In this document: in pieces, positions 1 through 8,536 of the stretch
How positions within the stretch are numbered: position 1 is the stretch's first letter
Layout: every line of letters starts with the position of its first letter
Origin: Candidatus Thalassarchaeaceae archaeon
Lineage (GTDB): Archaea > Thermoplasmatota > Poseidoniia > Poseidoniales > Thalassarchaeaceae
Assembly (NCBI GenBank): GCA_023268715.1
Contig: JALRLV010000006.1
Span: 1-48,532 of the forward strand
Reading direction: 5' to 3'
Length of the DNA: 48,532 bases
Program-made: the position numbers and the translations under genes
Notes under the pieces: generated by a model
Seen by the model: only the letters and a program-made list of their open reading frames with translations
The model's database searches: none
What the model was told of the DNA's origin: nothing

Positions 1-21
1 AATCCAGGATTATTCAATGGG

Positions 22-315
22 TTAATTTAGTTCTTCTAACCTATGAGCAAAATATCCAGTATGTTCCGCCGCATGTCTAACCCAGCGAAGAATTCTCTTG
101 GCATCTTGATTATGGATCCGAACCACTAACTCTCCCGTTATCTCGTCCCAATCTGCCGTAGTAGTATCAAATTCGAATAGTACTTGTCCTGTATGTATTG
201 CCACTATTCTCTCATCTGCGGACATCCAACCTTTGGTTCTGCGAGTATCGTATACTCTCTCGTCCAGGCGGAATGCTTTGGCTTCTGGAATTGGTATTCC
301 TTTGGGAGCTGGCAT
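22..315 (-). CDS. Small conserved-looking protein of unknown function (97 aa)
   Basis: I do not recognise this protein. It is soluble by appearance, with no signal peptide or membrane segment, and is rich in charged residues and histidine, with a C-terminal stretch (RILRWVRHAAEHTGYFAHR) that looks like an amphipathic helix. The ATG is preceded by a clear Shine-Dalgarno-like AGGAGGT about 9 bases upstream, and a TATA-like GTATAATC lies at 341-348, so it is probably a real expressed gene. It lies downstream of tfb on the same strand with a gap of about 118 bases that contains its own promoter-like sequence. No function is proposed. Confidence 0.7.
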   Translation of the reverse strand: MPAPKGIPIPEAKAFRLDERVYDTRRTKGWMSADERIVAIHTGQVLFEFDTTTADWDEITGELVVRIHNQDAKRILRWVRHAAEHTGYFAHRLEELN

Positions 316-433
316 CAGTAGCCACCTCCTATTTCCGCCTCGATTATACTCAGGGCTGACTCTAGCCTACCTGCGTGCAGTAGGGCTTGGATTGCGACTA
401 AGACAGAACGGCTGGATTCCCCAGCGTCCACCA

Positions 434-1459
434 TCAAGCCTCAATAGGAGGCGCAAGATGATTCAGGATCTTTAGCAAGCCACGAAGGGTCACTTCACTG
501 ATTCCCGATACCTTGCAAACTTCACTTTGGGTTCTTGGTGAAGTACTCTCTTGGGAGACGCGATAAAGAATTACTCCAGCAATACCAGAAGGCTTCTTTC
601 CTTGCCAGGACAAGTCTTCACCGATTTTCTTCCACATGTCTCGAGCTGCCCCTAGTACGGGTGGAGGAAGTTGTAGGTCTGAATGAAACTTTTCAAAATA
701 CTCTTCAGGCCCTGTAATGTGATGTGTACCTAAGTTCCTTGCAACTAAGCGAATGGTTCTCTTCAACTCTTTTTCCTCTACTTCGGTTCTCATATCGAAT
801 GCTTCCGCAATCTCTTCGATTTTACGAGGAATTCTCGCTTCGCGCGCGGCGATGTAAACACAAGCAGCAGATACGCCGCGAATACTACGACCTGTTACCA
901 AGCCACGTTCTACAGAGTGACGGTAAAGGGAGGCTGCTTGCTGTTCAATCTGAGGAGGTAAGTCTCCCCTATCACGGATGAACTGCATTGCAGTCGTTAA
1001 GTTACGTGCACGCGAGTCTCTTGTCTTACTTCTCTGGTCAATTCGCTGACGCCTTCTCCAGTCACGAGCCGACTTACCAGTCATTCCATGACGCTTTGCA
1101 GCACCTGAAGTCAAGTCGATACGACTTATTTCGGTAGAGAGGCCTTTGTCAGAGATTGTCAGAGTTGTTGGCGCTCCGACTCTACTTCGGTCTGCAGCGT
1201 CGGAGTGGTTTACCCACTCTGCCCCAGGATCAATCATATTCTGAGCTGCAACAAATCCACAAATAGCACAACTCGTTTCACCGCGGACCTCATCCGTGTC
1301 CCACTCATCACTTCCACAAACTTCGCATGCACCTGAAACAATCTCGGTGTTCCTAGCCTGTGAAGGCCGTACACCGCTTACAAATGGCTTGTTTCTCTTT
1401 GTGTTTCTCATGGTACTATTCTCCTTAGGTTGCTGGCTCTTAGTGCTTCGTTCACTCAT
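434..1459 (-). CDS. tfb: Transcription initiation factor IIB (TFB)
   Basis: TFB bridges TBP on the TATA box and RNA polymerase and sets the start site in archaeal transcription. With the start at 1459 the protein has 341 residues. An N-terminal zinc ribbon is visible as C45-x2-C48-x15-C64-x2-C67, followed by the B-reader/linker region (GAEWVNHSDAADRSRVGAPTT) and two cyclin-fold repeats; GLVTGRSIRGVSAACVYIAA is the typical first-repeat signature. An in-frame ATG at 1492 lies inside the TATA box and is unlikely. The ATG at 1459 is 10 bases from the expected transcription start. The ATG at 1411 has the best Shine-Dalgarno-like motif (TAAGGAG) and would shorten the protein by 16 residues without touching the zinc ribbon. 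It is divergent from gcvT. Confidence 0.95.
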   Translation of the reverse strand: MSERSTKSQQPKENSTMRNTKRNKPFVSGVRPSQARNTEIVSGACEVCGSDEWDTDEVRGETSCAICGFVAAQNMIDPGAEWVNHSDAADRSRVGAPTTLTISDKGLSTEISRIDLTSGAAKRHGMTGKSARDWRRRQRIDQRSKTRDSRARNLTTAMQFIRDRGDLPPQIEQQAASLYRHSVERGLVTGRSIRGVSAACVYIAAREARIPRKIEEIAEAFDMRTEVEEKELKRTIRLVARNLGTHHITGPEEYFEKFHSDLQLPPPVLGAARDMWKKIGEDLSWQGKKPSGIAGVILYRVSQESTSPRTQSEVCKVSGISEVTLRGLLKILNHLAPPIEA

Positions 1460-1491
1460 GTTAACTCTTGGTTGTATAGTGCAGCCCATCA

Positions 1492-1500
1492 CTTATAAAC
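1492..1500 (-). promoter_or_regulatory. TATA box of tfb
   Basis: Read on the minus strand the sequence is GTTTATAAG. Its centre (about 1496) predicts transcription starting near 1469, ten bases ahead of the ATG at 1459. It overlaps the upstream in-frame ATG at 1492 and so argues against that start. Confidence 0.6.
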
Positions 1501-1600
1501 ATTTGTCCTATTTGTTTGGTCGAATTTTCCAGAAAAAGAGCATCTACTCACAAATTTGCCAATAGAGAGATTATTGCACCTATCGCTTCCGCAAAGGTTC

Positions 1601-2752
1601 GTGTCAGATAGTCCACCGGTACGTACTGCGTTGTATGCTTGCCATCTAGAGTCAGAGGCAAAGATGGTTGATTTCCATGGGTTTGAATTGCCAATATGGT
1701 ACAGCTCAATCCAAGAGGAACATCTGGCCTGCAGATCCTCAGCAGGAATGTTCGATGTTTCACACATGGGCTTCTTCTCCTTCCGAGGCGACAAAGTTAG
1801 ACAGTGGCTCGAGAGTATATCAACTCAGAGAGTTTCCTCCTTCGCCCCAGGCCGTTGCGGTTACACACATTTTCTCGACCATGAGGGTCAAATAATCGAT
1901 GACATGATTTTTGCAATTAAATCCGATGATTGCGTATTAGGAGTGCCGAATGCCTCCATGGTTCAAACCATGTGGGACTGGTTCAGTGACTTGTTACCAG
2001 ATGATGGCTCGGTTACTGTAGAGAATCTTTCAGATGAGACGAGTATCATTGCTATACAAGGGCCGAATTCTGGAGAAATTATCATCGCTGCATTGGGTGT
2101 AGAAAATAGCATTGGGCGCTTCAAGTGTCAAGCAATAGCGCCCAATCAAGCGGGAATAACCGGTTGGATTCAGGGCACAGGTTACACCGGTGAGAGTGGT
2201 GCAGAAATTTTTGTTCCAAACGAACAGGCGGGCTTACTATGGAATCTGCTTTTGGAGTCAGGTAAGCACCACGGTTTGGTTCCGGTTGGTTTGGGTGCAA
2301 GGGACACACTTAGGCTTGAGAAAGGCTACTTGTTATCCGGTCAAGACTTCCTCTGGCCAGGTTTAGGAATTCAGCCTGATGAATCTTTACCCTCAGATTT
2401 CCTTGCTCGCGACACAGCCGAAACAGCTGTTCCTTTCGGCCTAGATATAGATCACGATTTTGTTGGCCGTAGCCGCGTTCTATCTTCACTAGATTCAGGT
2501 GTAAAATGGCATGGTCTTCGATGTCTTGACAGGGGTCCTGCGCCTCGATTAGGTCACGCTGTAAAGTCATATGATGACGACGATTCAAAAATAGTCGGAT
2601 ACGTAACTAGTGGCTGTCCATCCCCGTCTCTATCGAGGACAGGAATCGCCATGGCCTACCTAGAAAATGTCGAAATTGGCACAGAGGTTTGGATTCAGGC
2701 CAGCCCAAGAAGGCGAGTAAGGGCGGAAGTAGTGCGCCCTCCTTTCGTTTGA
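1601..2752 (+). CDS. gcvT: Aminomethyltransferase, T protein of the glycine cleavage system
   Basis: GcvT takes the aminomethyl group from lipoylated H protein, releases ammonia and forms 5,10-methylene-tetrahydrofolate. Family hallmarks are present: RTALYACH...KMVDFHGFELPI near the N terminus, FDVSHMG, the IDDMI segment with the catalytic-type aspartate, and GLGARDTLRLEKGYLLSGQD in the folate-binding half. The frame can begin at a TTG at 1556, but family proteins start about ten residues before the R-T-x-L-Y motif, so the GTG at 1601 (383 aa) is preferred. A TATA-like GATTATTG at 1569-1576 would place the transcript start at that GTG. It is separated from gcvPA-gcvPB by two unrelated genes; gcvH and lpd are not in the window. 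Confidence 0.92.
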   Translation: MSDSPPVRTALYACHLESEAKMVDFHGFELPIWYSSIQEEHLACRSSAGMFDVSHMGFFSFRGDKVRQWLESISTQRVSSFAPGRCGYTHFLDHEGQIIDDMIFAIKSDDCVLGVPNASMVQTMWDWFSDLLPDDGSVTVENLSDETSIIAIQGPNSGEIIIAALGVENSIGRFKCQAIAPNQAGITGWIQGTGYTGESGAEIFVPNEQAGLLWNLLLESGKHHGLVPVGLGARDTLRLEKGYLLSGQDFLWPGLGIQPDESLPSDFLARDTAETAVPFGLDIDHDFVGRSRVLSSLDSGVKWHGLRCLDRGPAPRLGHAVKSYDDDDSKIVGYVTSGCPSPSLSRTGIAMAYLENVEIGTEVWIQASPRRRVRAEVVRPPFV

Positions 2753-2840
2753 TTGTATAGAGAATTATCTGTGAGAATTTACCTCTGCGCCGGCGTAATA
2801 CTCATGACCATTGTTGGCCAGCGGATAATTAGGTGAGCAT

Positions 2841-4646
2841 ATGAGTGCAAGATTTGAAGCGGTCGCACTTAAGAAACTGCAAGAGATAATCCAGGAAAAG
2901 GGGATTAGTGCTGAGGCAATATTTTCTAAATTCGATATCAACAATGATGGAAGTTTAGATCCTGAGGAATTCAGGAGGGCAATAGCATCAATTACAGGTC
3001 AAAATGCCCCTGAAGCAATTATCAGAGCAGTATTTTCGGCTCTCGACAGTGATGGTGACAACTCCCTAGATATCGCTGAAATTCTAGCCATAGCGGAGGG
3101 CGGACAAGCCGGAGTTGTTACGGGGGAAATCGGCGAAATCACGATTCAAGGGCATAAAATTCCCGAATACAATGGTAGTTATCTTCGCGGAGAAGACATT
3201 AACGGACAACCCAGTTATTCGAAATCATCTGGACATACACTTTACTTCTACAATATGGCGGCAGGAGGTGCTAACTCTTGGAGCTTACATAAACGTCTAA
3301 CTGACGGTAGCAAAGATCTCTATGACGGTGGATGGACTAGACCTCCATCATCCGGAGGCCTACCACTAGGTTCCAGAAGATGGGTTGGCGTAGGAATGCT
3401 AACCATCACTGCAGTCGGTGATCGATTAACCCCAAATGCCCAAGAAGCAGATGATGAAGAAACAACAGATATCAGAATTGAAATCGAAAAATCAAGATAC
3501 AAGTCAAACGAATCAATAACAGTTAATTTTACAGGACCTACACTAGGTTCTGATTCTTGGTTGGGTGTTGTACCTGCGGATATTGAGCATGGAGATTCAA
3601 CAGTAAATAGATCCAACCGAGTTTCGTATTTTGATCTGGAAGGGCAATCTATTGGAACTCACATATTTGAAAATCCAGGAGCGGGAGATTGGACAATCAG
3701 AATGAATGAGGGTTCCGGGGATGAATTGGCTTATGTTGAGTTCATTGTTGATATTGCTGAAGAGGAAGAAATCACTTCTATTCCAGTCGAATCTCTTGAA
3801 TCCAATATAGAAACCATGTCCAATGATGGGTTGTACTCTGTAGATAAGATGATGACAGATCTTGGTCCTAACTTTACCAACGACCTTGAGAGCTTACTTT
3901 CCAATCCTAACCAAAGCATAGATGAGGTTAGGGCAATAGCTGATGAAATGGCTGAAGAAAAGATAGCTGATTTACCATTCCTTTTCCAATCCCCAGCGAG
4001 GAGAGTCTGGTCAAATAATGCAGATTCAATTCTGGCGAAGATGGTGGAAAATTTACCCCCACCGGAGGATTTGGCAAAGGCCGCCGCTGTCGCTGGTGCA
4101 GTAGGCGTAGGGGCCGCAACTGTGGCGGCCCAAGCTGGGCTAGATGCTCAAACACCGGAAGAGGCGATCGTAGATGCGGTAGTGAATACCGTTGTTGATC
4201 ATACTGCCGAGGTAGTGCTGGATACAGTTTCTCCAACCTATGATTCTACACCCGATACATCCTCTCCGGTTGCTGTTGAGAAAACACCTCAACCAGAGGT
4301 TATTACCGAATCAAGTGGTCTAGATTTAGTTGCAATATCTACAGCATTGAATGAATCACGCTTCCTAAACGATCAAGTCGAAATTATCGAGTCGGCGAGG
4401 GGCAAAGTCGCTCAAGCATCGGTACGTGTGAACAAAATTGAGAGAACCTTCTCGATCGGTATTGATGATGAATATCGAGGAGGGCAGACAATAATTGGTA
4501 GAATCGATGGAGTCGGAGAAGTGGAGGTTCACCTCAAGGCGTCAGCAGACATTTCTTCCTTCATGCCAAACCATAATTCTGACTTATCTCTAACACTCCA
4601 TAAGTGGAATGGAATTAGAAAGAGGCTCGAATTGTACGCTCAATGA
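2841..4646 (+). CDS. EF-hand protein with beta-rich modules (601 aa)
   Basis: Two canonical EF-hand loops sit at the N terminus, DINNDGSLDPEE (about residues 31-42) and DSDGDNSLDIAE (about 69-80), arranged as a calmodulin-like pair that should bind calcium. A module follows with the pattern GSYLRGEDINGQPSYSK...LYFYN...W (about 110-190), resembling a G-x-Y...N-G-x-P-x-Y...LYF module I know mainly from eukaryotic multidomain proteins. Next is an Ig-like module (SNESITVNFTGP...DSWLGVVP, about 215-305). After an acidic linker, an Ala/Gly-rich hydrophobic stretch (about 411-433) precedes a beta-rich C-terminal domain. There is no signal peptide, so it may be cytoplasmic or weakly membrane-associated. 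GGTGA five bases before the ATG supports the start. It converges on the next gene with a 7-base overlap. Confidence 0.85.
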   Translation: MSARFEAVALKKLQEIIQEKGISAEAIFSKFDINNDGSLDPEEFRRAIASITGQNAPEAIIRAVFSALDSDGDNSLDIAEILAIAEGGQAGVVTGEIGEITIQGHKIPEYNGSYLRGEDINGQPSYSKSSGHTLYFYNMAAGGANSWSLHKRLTDGSKDLYDGGWTRPPSSGGLPLGSRRWVGVGMLTITAVGDRLTPNAQEADDEETTDIRIEIEKSRYKSNESITVNFTGPTLGSDSWLGVVPADIEHGDSTVNRSNRVSYFDLEGQSIGTHIFENPGAGDWTIRMNEGSGDELAYVEFIVDIAEEEEITSIPVESLESNIETMSNDGLYSVDKMMTDLGPNFTNDLESLLSNPNQSIDEVRAIADEMAEEKIADLPFLFQSPARRVWSNNADSILAKMVENLPPPEDLAKAAAVAGAVGVGAATVAAQAGLDAQTPEEAIVDAVVNTVVDHTAEVVLDTVSPTYDSTPDTSSPVAVEKTPQPEVITESSGLDLVAISTALNESRFLNDQVEIIESARGKVAQASVRVNKIERTFSIGIDDEYRGGQTIIGRIDGVGEVEVHLKASADISSFMPNHNSDLSLTLHKWNGIRKRLELYAQ

Positions 4647-5485
4647 CCGGCGAATTCGAAAGCTTCCTGAAGCATTTCTTCAAGACTGATTTCTGGTGAG
4701 AAGCCAAATCTCATTTCTAGGTCTCTAGCATCTACTATTCCGAACACTTCTTGTGAATCATCCTGTCCGTATTCAGATTCGCATCCAGTCTTTTGATTGT
4801 AAATCGCAGCAAGGTCAGCCATACTGATTGCCTTTCCGGAACCAACAGAGATGCTCTCGCGGGTAGGTGGTGGGTTTTCTAACACAGCTCCGATGATCGT
4901 CACAAGATCTTGTACGTGAACAAAATCCTTGACATCAGAGCCATCTCCAGGGATGTTTATCCAACCCATCATACATTCCATTGCCCATTGATGTAGTAAT
5001 CCATTGGCTTCCGAACCATCGAGAAAAACACCTTGCACGTTTGAAGCGCGAATGATGCTGACAGGCCTCTCGGCTTGCGCTCGCTCTAGCGCCATCTCTT
5101 CCATCCATAATTGCCCCTCAGCAGCAGTATCTCTTGGAGCGAGTGTAGAATCGTACCCATAATACGGCTCATCGGGCTCCCACTGGGGGTGTACTCTGAG
5201 GGTTCCAACAATGATTAGATGTAATTCTCCATGCCGGTCGACCGCATCCAATATCGGTCTTGATTGCTCCCGCATTCGAAGTAATGTTTCTCGGTCGTCT
5301 CTGCCGAAAGTAGAGTCTATTGGTTTAGAATTAATGTGAACAATTGCATTACATGATGTTAGCAGTGCATCCAGCGTCATTTGGTCTTTCATAGCCTCAG
5401 GTGGAATCTCAACAGCCGAGTCTCCAAGCATATCCAATATATATGGAGCAACGAACCTATCGGGCGCGCTAACAGCGACCTTCAT
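4640..5485 (-). CDS. Degenerate NAD-dependent epimerase/dehydratase-like protein
   Basis: The overall plan is an extended short-chain dehydrogenase: an N-terminal MKVAV strand, HINSKPI at the end of a Rossmann-type strand, LIIVGTLRVHP, SIIRASNVQGVF, a VQDLV segment and the C-terminal ISVGSGKAISMADLA motif typical of nucleotide-sugar epimerases. Two key elements are not seen: the first strand reads VAVSAPDRFVAPY instead of G-x-x-G-x-x-G, and the Y-x-x-x-K catalytic pair is not evident where it would be expected. The protein may bind a sugar nucleotide or another ligand without normal redox chemistry. An in-frame start at 5563 exists, but the ATG at 5485 has a GGTGAT ribosome site and begins right at the first strand (281 aa). 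It is divergent from gcvPA. Confidence 0.75.
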   Translation of the reverse strand: MKVAVSAPDRFVAPYILDMLGDSAVEIPPEAMKDQMTLDALLTSCNAIVHINSKPIDSTFGRDDRETLLRMREQSRPILDAVDRHGELHLIIVGTLRVHPQWEPDEPYYGYDSTLAPRDTAAEGQLWMEEMALERAQAERPVSIIRASNVQGVFLDGSEANGLLHQWAMECMMGWINIPGDGSDVKDFVHVQDLVTIIGAVLENPPPTRESISVGSGKAISMADLAAIYNQKTGCESEYGQDDSQEVFGIVDARDLEMRFGFSPEISLEEMLQEAFEFAGH

Positions 5486-5617
5486 TGTATCACCGATACT
5501 TGACCTTCTTGCATAACCTAAGAGTGTGTCGGTAAGTAGTGTTTGATTTGTGGAACGAACCATTGAAGCACCACCCGCAATTCAGCAGGACCGCCCGAGG
5601 GCTAGAGGTGCGTGTGG

Positions 5618-6985
5618 ATGGACCAATTACCAAATCTAGGTAGAGAGCAAGAGATGCTCGATTCTATGGGGCTAAAGTCGATTGATGATTTATTTTCGGA
5701 CATACCACAAGGTGTCCGTAGAGTTGATCCACTACCTCTGCGGGAACCCCAATCCGAAGAGGAAATTTGGGCAGATGCACAACATTTACTCGGATCCAAC
5801 ATAGATCTTGATTCCAGACCATCCTTCCTTTCTGCTGGTCTGGCTCGAAACTTTGTTCCTACTATGGTGCCTATGCTCGCAACTCGTGGAGAGTTCCTGA
5901 CCTCCTACACACCTTACCAGCCCGAGGTCAGCCAAGGAATGCTACAGGCTATGTGGGAATTCCAGACCATGGTGTCAGAATTAGTTGGATTGCCTGTGTC
6001 AAACGTCTCGATGTATGATGCTAGCACAGCGGCGGCAGAAGCCATTACTTGTGCGGTTCGAGTAAAAGGCCGCAAAGCCACTCAAAAAGGAGTAGTCTAT
6101 GTCTCACAATTTGTACCTCCCCATCGATTGTCTGTAATAGAGAATTACACTCAAGGTGTCGGGATAGAATTGCGTACTCTAGAACACGATTCAAATGGTA
6201 GAGTGAACCTAGAAGCCGCATCTTCGGCTGAAGGTGCTTGTGCGGTTTATGTCGAACAACCAAACGCCTTTGGGGAACTGGATGAGGGTATTACTCGCTT
6301 GAAAGAAATCATCGGAGAAAACACGGCTCTAATTGTTGGGGTTGACGCTGTATCTCTTGGGATTGTTGAAGCGCCAGGAAATTACGGTGCTGATATCGTA
6401 GTAGGAGAAGGCCAACCATTTGGAATAGGGCCAACCGGTGGTGGACCAATCTACGGTCTATTTGCTTGTAAGACGGACTACCTTCGGCTAATGCCTGGAA
6501 GAATTGTTGGTAAAACCCTTGACGAAGATGGTAAGGATGCTTTCACTTTGACACTATCAACTCGCGAGCAACATATTCGTCGCCACCGAGCAACTTCCAA
6601 TATTTGTTCCAATGAAACTCTAATCGCCTTGATGGGAGCAATGCACATGGCACTGCTCGGCCCAGAAGGTTTGGAGAAACTAGCCCTTCGTGTTGCCGCT
6701 ACAACCGAAATAGCAAAGCAAGCCATATGCGGAATTAATGGGGTCGAGTTAGTTGACCCAGATACTCCTAATTTCCGAGAGTTTGCTGTCAAGTTACCTG
6801 GTGATGCAAGCGATGCTGTCGCTTACATGGATGCGGCTGGAGTTCTTGGCGGATTCCCGATGGGAGAATGGTGGGATTCAATGTCATCTTGCTTGTTAAT
6901 CGGCTGTGATGAAAGAACGACAGAATCGGATATCGATTCACTCGTTTCTGCTCTTTCCGCTTGGGTCGAGGAGGTGTCCGCATGA
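5618..6985 (+). CDS. gcvPA: Glycine dehydrogenase (decarboxylating), subunit 1
   Basis: This is the N-terminal half of the P protein, which with subunit 2 decarboxylates glycine on pyridoxal phosphate and passes the aminomethyl group to H-protein lipoate. The motif TRGEFLTSYTPYQPEVSQG, then SMYDASTAAAEA, and the GEGQPFGIGPTGGGPIYGLFA segment are diagnostic. Length (455 aa) is normal for the split form. The usual G-Y-x-H-x-x-P segment reads GLARNFVP here. The ATG at 5618 has AGAGGTG seven bases upstream; a GTG at 5612 sits too close to that site. It overlaps gcvPB by four bases (ATGA), so the two subunits are surely cotranslated. Confidence 0.95.
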   Translation: MDQLPNLGREQEMLDSMGLKSIDDLFSDIPQGVRRVDPLPLREPQSEEEIWADAQHLLGSNIDLDSRPSFLSAGLARNFVPTMVPMLATRGEFLTSYTPYQPEVSQGMLQAMWEFQTMVSELVGLPVSNVSMYDASTAAAEAITCAVRVKGRKATQKGVVYVSQFVPPHRLSVIENYTQGVGIELRTLEHDSNGRVNLEAASSAEGACAVYVEQPNAFGELDEGITRLKEIIGENTALIVGVDAVSLGIVEAPGNYGADIVVGEGQPFGIGPTGGGPIYGLFACKTDYLRLMPGRIVGKTLDEDGKDAFTLTLSTREQHIRRHRATSNICSNETLIALMGAMHMALLGPEGLEKLALRVAATTEIAKQAICGINGVELVDPDTPNFREFAVKLPGDASDAVAYMDAAGVLGGFPMGEWWDSMSSCLLIGCDERTTESDIDSLVSALSAWVEEVSA

Positions 6986-8478
6986 GTGATATCTTCGAGT
7001 TTAACGGATCAAAGGGCTCTGGCTGGTCTCAACCAGAACCAATGAAGGAGGATGCAATAAACACTGTACCGACCTCATTACGTCGTTCTAATCTTCCTCG
7101 ATGGCCTCGAGCCAGTGAGCCGGAATTAGTCCGCCACTACACATTATTGTCCCAACGTAATTTTGGAATTGATACAGGATTTTATCCACTAGGGTCCTGT
7201 ACTATGAAGCACAATCCAAGAATCAATGAAAGGGTTGTGCAACTACCCGGAATTGATAGGATTCATCCATTACAACCTGAGCATCAGATTCAGGGTTTAC
7301 TTTCCATCTATTATGAGATGCAGGAAATGTTGGCGATTTGTGCTGGAATGGATGAAGTAACCCTGCAACCAGTTGCCGGAGCACAAGGAGAGTTCACTGC
7401 AATTCGATGTATTCAGGAATACCATCGCCGAAATGGCGACGACCAACGAAACAAGGTGATTGTACCTGATTCAGCTCATGGAACAAACCCTGCATCCGCG
7501 GCAATGTGTGGTTATGAAATTGTAGAAATTCCAAGCGGTGAAGACGGACGTCTAGATCTCGATGCCCTCAGAGCCGCGGTTGGAGATGACACAGCGGCGA
7601 TGATGATTACCAATCCAAGTACGCTTGGAATCTTTGAGCCTGAAATTGCCGAAGCGGCGGACATTGTTCACACTGCAGGCGGACAAATGTATTACGACGG
7701 GGCTAATTTCAATGCAATTCTAGGCAAAACAGACCCAGGTAGAATGGGATTCGATGCAGTGCACTATAATCTTCACAAGACCTTCAGTCAGCCACATGGC
7801 GGTGGAGGTCCAGGAAGTGGCCCAATCGGAGTAAAGGCACATCTAGCCGACTTCCTTCCATCTCCAATCGCTGACAGAGAAGGGGCTGAAGATGGGGGCG
7901 CTACAGGAGATGGTTATCGCTACTTTTGGCGAACCCCAACCGATTCTATCGGTAAGGTACAGCAGTGGCATGGAAATGCCGGGGCAGTGGTTCGATCTTG
8001 GGCATATTATCGCCGATATGGTAGAGAATTGGAATTGATGAGTGAGCACGCTGTTTTGAATGCGAATTATCTCAGACATAAAATCATGAATCCAACCCAA
8101 GAACAGTTGAACTCTATTCACTCAATGCCCGTTGATGGTGCACCTGCGGATTTTGTAAAGCATGAATTTACATTGAGCATGCTGCCTCTAAAAGAAACAA
8201 CCGGAGTTACAGGAAAAGACATTGCAAAACGCTTACTCGACTATGGCTATATGTCACCAACACTTTACTTCCCGATGATCGTTCCAGAATGTTTGATGAT
8301 AGAACCAACTGAAACCGAAAGCCGGGAGGTATTGGATAAATTCGCCGAGGATTTCTTGACAATTCTCAGTGAAGATCCCCAAGTGGTTCAATCTGCACCA
8401 CATAATACAGATGTTAAGCGAGTGGATGAAGTGCTTGCGGCTAGAAGTCTCGTATTGCGTAAGGAATTCGATGACTGA
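6982..8478 (+). CDS. gcvPB: Glycine dehydrogenase (decarboxylating), subunit 2
   Basis: This is the catalytic C-terminal half of glycine decarboxylase. The Schiff-base lysine is K266 in NLHKTFSQPHGGGGPGSGPIG. Other family marks are FYPLGSCTMKHNPRIN near the N terminus, the QPVAGAQGE segment, and PDSAHGTNPASAAMCGY. Length is 498 aa, normal for this subunit. The frame is open from a TTG at 6961, but the ATG at 6982 has a strong GAGGAGGTG ribosome site and overlaps the gcvPA stop by four bases. The electron-accepting partner genes (gcvH, lpd) must lie elsewhere. Confidence 0.96.
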   Translation: MSDIFEFNGSKGSGWSQPEPMKEDAINTVPTSLRRSNLPRWPRASEPELVRHYTLLSQRNFGIDTGFYPLGSCTMKHNPRINERVVQLPGIDRIHPLQPEHQIQGLLSIYYEMQEMLAICAGMDEVTLQPVAGAQGEFTAIRCIQEYHRRNGDDQRNKVIVPDSAHGTNPASAAMCGYEIVEIPSGEDGRLDLDALRAAVGDDTAAMMITNPSTLGIFEPEIAEAADIVHTAGGQMYYDGANFNAILGKTDPGRMGFDAVHYNLHKTFSQPHGGGGPGSGPIGVKAHLADFLPSPIADREGAEDGGATGDGYRYFWRTPTDSIGKVQQWHGNAGAVVRSWAYYRRYGRELELMSEHAVLNANYLRHKIMNPTQEQLNSIHSMPVDGAPADFVKHEFTLSMLPLKETTGVTGKDIAKRLLDYGYMSPTLYFPMIVPECLMIEPTETESREVLDKFAEDFLTILSEDPQVVQSAPHNTDVKRVDEVLAARSLVLRKEFDD

Positions 8479-8536
8479 TATCTAACGCGGAATTCAATCT
8501 GCGCGAACCAAATATGAGCGACCCAACGCGTTGGCC

